From positions 1 to 6,059 of the forward strand of contig JAUXLO010000114.1 of assembly GCA_030623665.1 (NCBI GenBank): 6,059 bases of DNA, in the 5' to 3' direction. The notes below the pieces were generated by a model. The model saw only the letters and a list, made by a program, of their open reading frames with translations, did no database searches and was not told where the DNA came from. Position 1 is the stretch's first letter. Each line of letters opens with the position of its first letter. The DNA is from Planctomycetota bacterium. Its GTDB lineage: Bacteria > Planctomycetota > Brocadiia > Brocadiales > Bathyanammoxibiaceae. The translations under genes and the position numbers were made by a program. Of this stretch, positions 1-4,766 are shown piece after piece.

Positions 1-300
1 AACCTGCCCCCCCACTCTTAGTACCAGTATTTAAGTTAGTCCTGTAATTCCTTCCTGTGACATTTATACATGGCCAGTCCAGTCTCAAGTTGGAACCTTG
101 GTGTTATTTGTTGATAGCAGGCTGTGCTTCTCAGATAGGCTCTCCCCCAGTGAAGAAAGATACTGCTGGCTATAAGCGTTGTCAACTGTATTTGGCAGGG
201 TACACTCCACCTGTAAACTTAACGTGTATCTGCTTTATTGCAAATGTCCGTGGGCCGTGATAGACTGGCTCGGACGCTGTGAGAATTTCCAAAGCATCAT
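1..300. other. Unassigned non-coding or degenerate stretch
   Basis: I can assign no gene here. The longest open frame (57-260, plus strand, GTG start, 67 codons) would give a cysteine-rich product with a lipobox-like LLIAGC about 20 residues in. It lacks a convincing Shine-Dalgarno, has a weak signal peptide and matches no family I know. On the minus strand a start-less frame of about 57 codons covers much of the same DNA and ends near position 36. Open frames on both strands without starts or family motifs suggest decayed coding sequence or an element boundary rather than a live gene. The stretch reads AT-richer than the genes to its right. Confidence 0.4.
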
Positions 301-302
301 GC

Positions 303-403
303 GTCATTCTGAGTGAAGCGAGGAATCGAGTGTTTTGGAGATTTGCGCCAGGGGCGCATCCGCCTCCGGCGTGACTTCAGTCGCTACGCCCCTTCAGAAT
401 GAC
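303..403. repeat. Dispersed intergenic repeat, unit 1, with 10-bp inverted ends
   Basis: GTCATTCTGA at 303-312 is the exact reverse complement of TCAGAATGAC at 394-403. The left end reads on as GTCATTCTGAGTGAAGCGAG, a form I know from intergenic repeats scattered in many environmental bacterial genomes. Inside are a GCGCC/GGCGC hairpin (345-349 with 353-357) and a GGCGT/ACGCC pair near 369-390. No open frame inside looks real. A short non-autonomous MITE-like element is the simplest reading; neither a transposase nor a target duplication is visible. Confidence 0.6.
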
Positions 404-407
404 ACCG

Positions 408-468
408 GTCATTTCACTTCACGCCCTAGGCGGACTCGCCACTTTGTCAGGCGAGCCCTCAGAATGAC
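408..468. repeat. Dispersed intergenic repeat, unit 2 (shorter, degenerate)
   Basis: A second unit directly abuts unit 1. It opens with a partial left end (GTCATT, 408-413) and closes with the same TCAGAATGAC right end (459-468). Its centre is a perfect 6-bp stem, CTCGCC (435-440) with GGCGAG (450-455), around a 9-base loop. The preserved outer end and self-pairing centre with a changed loop suggest that structure matters more than sequence. The unit ends 32 bases before the flavoprotein start codon. Confidence 0.5.
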
Positions 469-500
469 ACTTGAACGGATATTGTTAAAGGTCTACGGGT

Positions 501-1163
501 ATGAATCCTCCAGTACTAGGAATTAGCGGAAGTCCGATAGAGAACAGTAACACCGACCGCTTAATAAAAATGGTTCTGGATGCCACAGGGATGGAGTGGG
601 AATTTATAAAGCTCTCCGAACTTGACATACACCCCTGCAATGCGTGTAAGGGCTGTGTGAGCGACAATGTGTGCAAGCAGGAGGACGACTGGCAGGGGGT
701 CGCCGACAGGGTGCTTGATGCCAGGGCGCTGATAATAGGCGGTTACGCGCCATACGGGAGTCTGGACGCAAGGACCAAGGCCTTTATGGAGAGGATGTAC
801 TGCTTCCGCCACCAGAAGGCGCTTAGCACGGGCAAGCTGGGCGTAGCGGTGGCGGTGGGCATCAATGAGAACAACATCCCCGGTGCAGAGCGTGCCGCAG
901 AACAGATAGCCCAGTTTATGGAGATGGAGCGGATGGTGGTACTCGGAAAAGTCACCGCATCGGGAAACGTGCCGTGCCTCTCATGCGGCTACGGTACGGA
1001 ATGCACTATCAGCGCCGTCCCATGGATCTTTGGCAAGGTTGATAGCATTACAGAGGACATGTTTAAACGTGTGGAAGACCAGACCGAGGTAACGGAACTC
1101 GCCGCACGTCTTGGCAGGGAGATAAGGGACCGCCTGCATCTTAAGAATATTAAGCTACACTGA
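501..1163 (+). CDS. Iron-sulfur flavoprotein (flavodoxin / NADPH-dependent FMN reductase fold)
   Basis: This 220-residue protein has the flavodoxin-like fold of the NADPH-dependent FMN reductase/Isf group, probably a cytoplasmic electron carrier or reductase. The N-terminal strand and phosphate loop (GISGSPIENSNTDRLI, 7-22) should bind FMN phosphate. Cys46, Cys49, Cys52 and Cys58 form C-x2-C-x2-C-x5-C, matching the compact 4Fe-4S motif of Isf proteins. G80-Y85 and G114-G120 fit the later flavin-contact strands. Oddly, a second group, Cys159, Cys162 and Cys168 (PCLSCGYGTEC), repeats the C-x2-C-x5-C spacing; it may bind a second metal centre or help the first. The ATG has AAAGG eight or nine bases upstream (487-491). 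No neighbour identifies its redox partner. Fold and first cluster are well supported; the substrate is unknown. Confidence 0.82.
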   Translation: MNPPVLGISGSPIENSNTDRLIKMVLDATGMEWEFIKLSELDIHPCNACKGCVSDNVCKQEDDWQGVADRVLDARALIIGGYAPYGSLDARTKAFMERMYCFRHQKALSTGKLGVAVAVGINENNIPGAERAAEQIAQFMEMERMVVLGKVTASGNVPCLSCGYGTECTISAVPWIFGKVDSITEDMFKRVEDQTEVTELAARLGREIRDRLHLKNIKLH

Positions 1164-1191
1164 AAAGGCTATTTGAATATAAATGTTTAGG

Positions 1192-1230
1192 AATTCCCCC
1201 CTTTAGTAAACGGGGGGACGGGGGGGATTT
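1192..1230. repeat. G/C-run palindromic repeat between flavoprotein and VOC-like genes
   Basis: The segment runs from AATTCCCCCC (1192-1201) to GGGGGGGATTT (1220-1230), so its two ends are near inverted copies. Inside, CCCCCC (1196-1201) and TTT pair with AAA and GGGGGG (1212-1217), with one bulged C. Elements of this C-run/G-run type recur in intergenic DNA of many environmental bacteria. It lies 29 bases past the flavoprotein stop and could fold as a 3' stem-loop, but no T-run follows the stem on the plus strand, so I do not call it an intrinsic terminator. Confidence 0.6.
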
Positions 1231-1258
1231 CAAAGGTAAGTGCGTTGGTGGTTATACA
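1229..1258 (+). promoter_or_regulatory. Weak candidate promoter for the VOC-like gene
   Basis: TTCAAA (1229-1234) and TATACA (1253-1258) are 18 bases apart, each matching four of six sigma-70 consensus positions. The start codon is 40 bases past the -10 box. The -35 would lie at the right edge of the G/C-run repeat. Either read-through from the flavoprotein gene or this promoter could drive the gene. Confidence 0.22.
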
Positions 1259-1298
1259 CTAGCATGAAGACGCCATTATCGTAGGCGAGAGGGGTGTT

Positions 1299-2660
1299 AT
1301 GAACCAGACGGGTGCGTATGACTGGAAGCGCTGCCCCGAGGCAGAGCGCTTTATAGCGGGGCATATAGATGGCTTTCTAAAGGCAAACCAATGGGCCGCA
1401 AACTTCTCACGGTCTCTGAAGGAAAAGACCGGTACACTATTTTTTGATTGGATAGACCATATAGTAATACCTGACTCGGGAGACGTAAGAGCCGCACTCG
1501 AGAACCTCGGCTTCAGGAAGAATCCACTGGCCGAGACCCCGGCGGGGATATCCGCCTACTCACACCCCGGCGCCATATTCCCCGACATACTCGTAAAGGA
1601 GGGTTCAGATAAACCCTCCTTGGAGGTGGCGCTGATGCCCGAGTCTTTGGCGGCGTTTGCGGCGATCCACGGCATGGCGCATGCCCCGGAGGGTGAGCCC
1701 CTGAGCTGCTATCGCAGGCTGGTCGTGAGCGAAGAGAATGACACAAGGCTTCTTGCCGTGGAACGCCGCGGGTATCGGGGATATGTTATAAAAAGGCCTT
1801 CAGCCAAGTATTATACGAAGTATGGAGATGCAGAGGGTCTCTGGAGGTCCAGGTGTCGCTGGTATGCAAACCAGGAAGAGGGGTTCCGTGAGACTGGGCA
1901 GACGGTTGACGACATGATTTCCCGCGTAGGCAGGGACCTTGCAGGCTATCTCATCTTCAAGGCAGAGCGCGAATACTGGGTGTTTAGAAACCGTGCGTCA
2001 CGTATACAGAAGGGGCGTCAAGACACACTCGGTCTTGGCTGGGGCAATCACGACCACCACACCTTCAGGTGCTCCCGCAGGCATATGCCGGACTTGATAA
2101 AGATACTGGAAAAACTTGGATTCGTGTGCCGGGAACGCTTCTACGCCGGTAAAGAGGCCGGCTGGGGGGCGCAGGTGCTAAGACATCTGGTATTACGGAT
2201 AACCGTCTTCGCCGATCTGGACCTGGCGCCGAAAGAGACGACGGCAGACTTCGCACACTATCCCCTGCCGATGGAAAAGAAACTGGGCACGGTCGGGCTG
2301 TGGGTGGGCCTCCATGGTGAGAGCTTCTTCCAGGCCGGGCTGCACCACGTAGCAGGCAGATTCGATTTCGAGCGCCTGCGTGAGGGCCTGGCGAAAGAGG
2401 GTATTAGCACTATGGAACCCTTCTCTCACTTTGACTTTCTCAAACAGGCATTTACCGAGGGCCAGGTCTGGCGGGTGGTGCCCGATAGGGCGGAGAGGCT
2501 CTTAAAGGACAGATGTATAACGGGAGATCAGTGTAAGAGGTTTATCAAAGAGGGTGCCCGGGGCAGTCATCTGGAGAATCTACAGAGGAGAGAGGGTTTC
2601 AAGGGGTTTAACCAGAGATCCGTCAGCGCTATTATCAAGGCTACCGACCCCAGACGGTGA
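1299..2660 (+). CDS. Hypothetical protein, probable tandem VOC-fold metalloprotein
   Basis: I do not recognise a named family for this 453-residue soluble protein. It has no signal peptide or membrane segment. Two or three stretches resemble glyoxalase/vicinal-oxygen-chelate modules, where a strand with a histidine is followed by a helix ending LGF: WIDHIVIP with His54 leading to ALENLGF (66-72), and GWGNHDHHTF (247-256) leading to LEKLGF (270-275). Further candidate metal ligands are Glu109 (SLEVALMPE) and His349-His350 (QAGLHHVAG), the latter followed by a LREGLAKEGI helix. The His-rich 251-254 cluster suggests a mononuclear metal site. Residues 130-240 are rich in Arg, Tyr and Trp and may form a separate insertion. 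Start choice is good: GAGAGGGG (1287-1294) precedes the ATG by four bases. It converges on hisS. A dioxygenase or isomerase role is possible but only inferred. Confidence 0.75.
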   Translation: MNQTGAYDWKRCPEAERFIAGHIDGFLKANQWAANFSRSLKEKTGTLFFDWIDHIVIPDSGDVRAALENLGFRKNPLAETPAGISAYSHPGAIFPDILVKEGSDKPSLEVALMPESLAAFAAIHGMAHAPEGEPLSCYRRLVVSEENDTRLLAVERRGYRGYVIKRPSAKYYTKYGDAEGLWRSRCRWYANQEEGFRETGQTVDDMISRVGRDLAGYLIFKAEREYWVFRNRASRIQKGRQDTLGLGWGNHDHHTFRCSRRHMPDLIKILEKLGFVCRERFYAGKEAGWGAQVLRHLVLRITVFADLDLAPKETTADFAHYPLPMEKKLGTVGLWVGLHGESFFQAGLHHVAGRFDFERLREGLAKEGISTMEPFSHFDFLKQAFTEGQVWRVVPDRAERLLKDRCITGDQCKRFIKEGARGSHLENLQRREGFKGFNQRSVSAIIKATDPRR

Positions 2661-2723
2661 TTCGTTGAACTGCGTAGTGGGGCACAGTACGGCCCGATCT
2701 GTTTAACCGCCGGGTTCTACGGT
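2661..2723. other. Convergent gap between the VOC-like gene and hisS
   Basis: Two genes end face to face across 63 bases. The only local structure is a small hairpin, AACC (2705-2708) with GGTT (2713-2716), with no T-run on either strand. I see no convincing intrinsic terminator for either gene, so the transcripts may overlap or end by another mechanism. Confidence 0.4.
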
Positions 2724-4043
2724 CTAGTCCCAGTTCGCCGCGTCCACCTGCGAGTATACTGCTATCTGGTCTTCGGTGAGGAGCTTTTCCTTACCTGTCT
2801 CCATATCCTTCAGCTTTACCTGTCCCTGGGCGAGCTCGTCGGGTCCTATCACGATAACCCTCCTGGCGCGGCGCTTGTTTGCAGTACGCATCTGCGCCTT
2901 CGGGCTTCGGTCCTCGTAGTCCAGGTCACAGGAAATGCCCTGGGCCCTCAGCCTCTGGGCAATCTTGAAGCACTCCCTGTGGGTATTTTCACCGATGGAA
3001 ACGAGATACACCTGTGTAAGAGGTTCCCCCTCGTCTACAGGTACTTTATCCTGGTAGGCCCTTTCAAGGGCAAGCATACTGCTCTCCATTCCCATAGCGA
3101 AGCCAACAGCGCCCGTGGGCGGACCACCTATCTCGGAGATGAGATTATCATAGCGCCCACCGGCACAGATGGCGCTCCTTGCGCCAAGGGACGGGAGGAT
3201 TATCTCGTACACGGTCTTGGTGTAGTAGTCCAGGCCCCTTGCTAAAAACGGGTCCAGGTCGTAATGGATATTTATGTCAGAGAGAGCCTCCTTGACCACC
3301 TCAAAATGGTCCTTGCACCCCTTGCAAAGGTAGTCGTATATTGCGGGCATCTTGCGAGCTATTTCTCTGCAACCATCCTCTTTACAGTCAAGTACACGGA
3401 AGACATTTCTCCCTATCCGTGCCAGGCATAGCTTGCAGAGGTCCTTTTTGTACCGTGCCAACTTATCTTTTAGGACTTTACGATATGGTGGTCTGCATTC
3501 CTCGCATCCAATGGTGTTGAGCTTTACATCATAGTCGGCCAGACAGAGGCGGTCGTAGACCTGGGTAGCCACACTGATGGTCTCCACGTCTGCAAGGGGG
3601 TCCATGGAACCCACCGCCTCTATGCCCATCTGGTGGAACTGTCGGAGGCGGCCGGCCTGTGGTCTCTCCTTTCGGAATTGGGCCCCGATGTAGTAAAGTT
3701 TTTGAAATTTCTGTGTCTTGTATAATTCATACTCTACGTAGGCGCGCATTACCCCTGCGGTGTTCTCCGGCCGGAGGGTAATCGAGGATCCCTCGCCGTC
3801 TGCAAAAGTATACATCTCTTTTTCGACGATGTCTGTGGTGTCGCCAATGCCCCTGACAAATAATCTGGTGTCTTCGAAGACGGGGGTGCGGACCTCGTGG
3901 TAGCCGGACAGCTCAAATATTTCCCTGGCTACCTCCTCCAACCGCCGCCACAGGTGCCACTGGTGTGGGAGTACGTCCTCCATGCCCCTTGGCGCCCGCA
4001 GGTTAGGATACTTTTTGGGTTTTTCTTCGTTAACGTCACCCAT
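2724..4043 (-). CDS. hisS: Histidine--tRNA ligase
   Basis: Class II aminoacyl-tRNA synthetase that joins histidine to tRNA-His using ATP in the cytoplasm; 439 residues, normal family size. In order: RGMEDVLP (19-26), near the N-terminus; TLRPENTA (89-96), histidine and ATP contacts; motif 2 with FRKERPQAGRLRQFHQ (123-138); the histidine-specific LARGLDYYT (267-275), in which Arg269 is the conserved catalytic arginine; AGGRYDNL (294-301); motif 3 ending GAVGFAMGME (311-320); and a C-terminal anticodon-binding domain from about 345. The insertion domain carries four cysteine pairs (180/183, 203/206, 220/225, 240/243), as in some other bacterial HisRS, and could bind zinc. The ATG at 4043 is the only start giving the full N-terminus, but it has no clear Shine-Dalgarno. 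Its promoter lies just upstream. Confidence 0.97.
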   Translation of the reverse strand: MGDVNEEKPKKYPNLRAPRGMEDVLPHQWHLWRRLEEVAREIFELSGYHEVRTPVFEDTRLFVRGIGDTTDIVEKEMYTFADGEGSSITLRPENTAGVMRAYVEYELYKTQKFQKLYYIGAQFRKERPQAGRLRQFHQMGIEAVGSMDPLADVETISVATQVYDRLCLADYDVKLNTIGCEECRPPYRKVLKDKLARYKKDLCKLCLARIGRNVFRVLDCKEDGCREIARKMPAIYDYLCKGCKDHFEVVKEALSDINIHYDLDPFLARGLDYYTKTVYEIILPSLGARSAICAGGRYDNLISEIGGPPTGAVGFAMGMESSMLALERAYQDKVPVDEGEPLTQVYLVSIGENTHRECFKIAQRLRAQGISCDLDYEDRSPKAQMRTANKRRARRVIVIGPDELAQGQVKLKDMETGKEKLLTEDQIAVYSQVDAANWD

Positions 4044-4090
4044 TTTATGTGGTTAATCTTTTCAATGTATATACTTATAGATACAAGGCC

Positions 4091-4118
4091 ATTATAGCGC
4101 CCCCCGCCAGGGATTCAA
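4091..4118 (-). promoter_or_regulatory. hisS promoter (sigma-70 type)
   Basis: Read on the minus strand, TTGAAT (4118-4113) and a perfect TATAAT (4096-4091) are 16 bases apart. The -35 matches four of six consensus positions and the -10 all six. Transcription would begin near 4084, giving a leader of about 40 bases before the hisS ATG. The spacer is very G-rich. The -35 box lies inside one arm of a palindrome (4114-4140), which could be an operator. Confidence 0.6.
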
Positions 4119-4140
4119 GCCCTTTAGAAACGGGCTTGGA
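4114..4140. repeat. Palindrome covering the hisS -35 box
   Basis: TTCAAGCCC (4114-4122) pairs with GGGCTTGGAA (4131 flank, 4132-4140), perfect for CAAGCCC/GGGCTTG and imperfect by one extra G outside. The centre reads TTTAGAAAC. A T-run follows at 4142-4146 on the plus strand, which makes it look like a terminator. However, no plus-strand gene ends nearby, and its place over the hisS -35 fits an operator or a dispersed repeat better. Confidence 0.5.
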
Positions 4141-4187
4141 ATTTTTAACGATTTATTGTATTTTTGAGAGTATAAGGTAATGGATAA

Positions 4188-4218
4188 CGGGAAAGGACGT
4201 TTTACTTTTCCCTTCCCG
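4188..4218 (+). other. Stem-loop ahead of the 55-residue gene
   Basis: CGGGAA (4188-4193) pairs with TTCCCG (4213-4218), and AGG next to CCC extends the stem with one mismatch; the loop is about 13 bases. It lies 47 bases before the small gene, in the gap divergent from hisS. It has no T-run for a plus-strand terminator. Its role is unknown; leader structure or chance are both possible. Confidence 0.25.
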
Positions 4219-4265
4219 CTTGAGGTAAGAGTTTATTAGGGGTAAATATCTTTTGGTGAGGGCTA

Positions 4266-4433
4266 ATGATGTTTTTTTTGGGAAGGTCGTTTCAGGTTGT
4301 AGGCATGCTGATGTTACTGGAGGCTTTGTACTTTGGCATAGTACAGGGGTCTATGGGGAGAGAAATGACTTTCTTGGTTATTGGCGGCGCCGTCTTTTAT
4401 CTGGGGCGGATGATTGAGGCAAGGGCACATTGA
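4266..4433 (+). CDS. Small two-helix membrane protein (55 residues)
   Basis: A short gene most pipelines would miss. It starts ATG ATG and ends TGA at 4431-4433. GGTGAG (4255-4260) five bases before the ATG is a good Shine-Dalgarno. The product has a short N-terminus with Gly6-Arg7, a helix around residues 9-26 (FQVVGMLMLLEALYFGI), a loop (QGSMGRE), a second helix around 34-48 (MTFLVIGGAVFYLG) and a short tail (RMIEARAH). The layout GR-x-FQ, small loop, second helix, GR-x-x-E resembles a small membrane-protein type I recall from planctomycetes and other environmental bacteria, with no known function. It diverges from hisS and converges on the 64-residue gene. No strong promoter is visible. 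Coding is supported by the ribosome site, the amphiphilic pattern and a clean stop. Confidence 0.68.
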   Translation: MMFFLGRSFQVVGMLMLLEALYFGIVQGSMGREMTFLVIGGAVFYLGRMIEARAH

Positions 4434-4445
4434 GCCCCGCAACCT

Positions 4446-4456
4446 GCCTTCGAGGC
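4446..4456. other. Small hairpin between two convergent short genes
   Basis: GCCT (4446-4449) pairs with AGGC (4453-4456) around a TCG loop, between the two facing stop codons. On the plus strand it is followed after a few bases by a T-run (4465-4471) inside the facing gene, so it might stop plus-strand transcription. Four base pairs is too short for a firm terminator call. Confidence 0.2.
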
Positions 4457-4651
4457 CTATCCTGCTTTTTTCCTTAGCTTAAGTTTCTTATGGAGTGGTT
4501 TCTCCTTTTCCATGCGGGTCCCCGGCACTCCGGGTCCCTTTGTCCTATCCCTCATTAGGAACCTGCGAAAAAGGATGTGGATGCCAAAGAACATAACGAC
4601 AAGAACGGTAAGGGCGGCGGCGGCTATGGCTGCTTGAAGGCCTTGAGACAT
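4457..4651 (-). CDS. Small single-helix membrane protein (64 residues)
   Basis: One hydrophobic helix spans about residues 5-28 (LQAAIAAAALTVLVVMFFGI and on), followed by a strongly basic tail (RRFLMRDR, then EKEKPLHKKLKLRKKAG). By the positive-inside rule the tail should be cytoplasmic. The short anchor plus basic tail recalls accessory subunits of membrane complexes, but I recognise no family and assign no function. It follows lpxB on the same strand after 115 bases. The ATG is the first plausible start in this frame, yet it has no Shine-Dalgarno: GAAGGA lies about 36 bases upstream in the same open frame, with no usual start between. CCAGA/TCTGG (4654-4658, 4664-4668) forms a small hairpin just before the ATG. 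Its 3' end faces the 55-residue gene across 23 bases. Confidence 0.6.
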   Translation of the reverse strand: MSQGLQAAIAAAALTVLVVMFFGIHILFRRFLMRDRTKGPGVPGTRMEKEKPLHKKLKLRKKAG

Positions 4652-4699
4652 GTCCAGATTATTTCTGGTTAGGGTTAAATTAATTCCTTCAAATCCGGT

Positions 4700-4728
4700 G
4701 AGGTCTGTAATTATTAATTATAGACCTC
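4700..4728. promoter_or_regulatory. 29-bp near-perfect palindrome over a possible promoter
   Basis: GAGGTCT (4700-4706) and AGACCTC (4722-4728) are exact inverted copies. Between them TAATTA occurs twice around a central T, and the one non-complementary position is a G opposite a T, a wobble pair in RNA. On the minus strand a perfect TATAAT (4721-4716) lies inside it, and TTGTGC 17 bases upstream is a poor -35. AAGGAGGT, a perfect anti-16S match, also begins at its minus-strand edge but has no ATG, GTG or TTG at usual spacing. No T-run follows on either strand, so an operator for the 64-residue gene fits better than a terminator. Confidence 0.4.
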
Positions 4729-4766
4729 CTTAAAAGCACGCACAAGAACTATTTCGGCCTCCCCTG

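Noticed and set aside
57..260. A 67-codon plus-strand frame that could be a lipoprotein
   Set aside because: GTG start without a good ribosome site, hydrophobic segment too short before the cysteine, no family resemblance, and a competing minus-strand frame.
335..526. 63-codon plus-strand frame through the repeat block
   Set aside because: It is produced by the repeat units and overlaps the flavoprotein start in another frame.
1299..2660. Identity as a DUF1338/HglS 2-oxoadipate dioxygenase, suggested by length and histidines
   Set aside because: The order of motifs does not match what I remember of that family, so only a general VOC-like call is kept.
4105..4125. GGATTCAAGCCC resembling a tRNA T-loop
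   Set aside because: The loop lacks the proper G-TTC register, and no acceptor stem, anticodon arm or CCA surrounds it; the palindrome explains it.
4114..4146. Hairpin plus T-run as an intrinsic terminator on the plus strand
   Set aside because: No plus-strand gene ends within a kilobase upstream, and it overlaps the hisS -35 box on the other strand.
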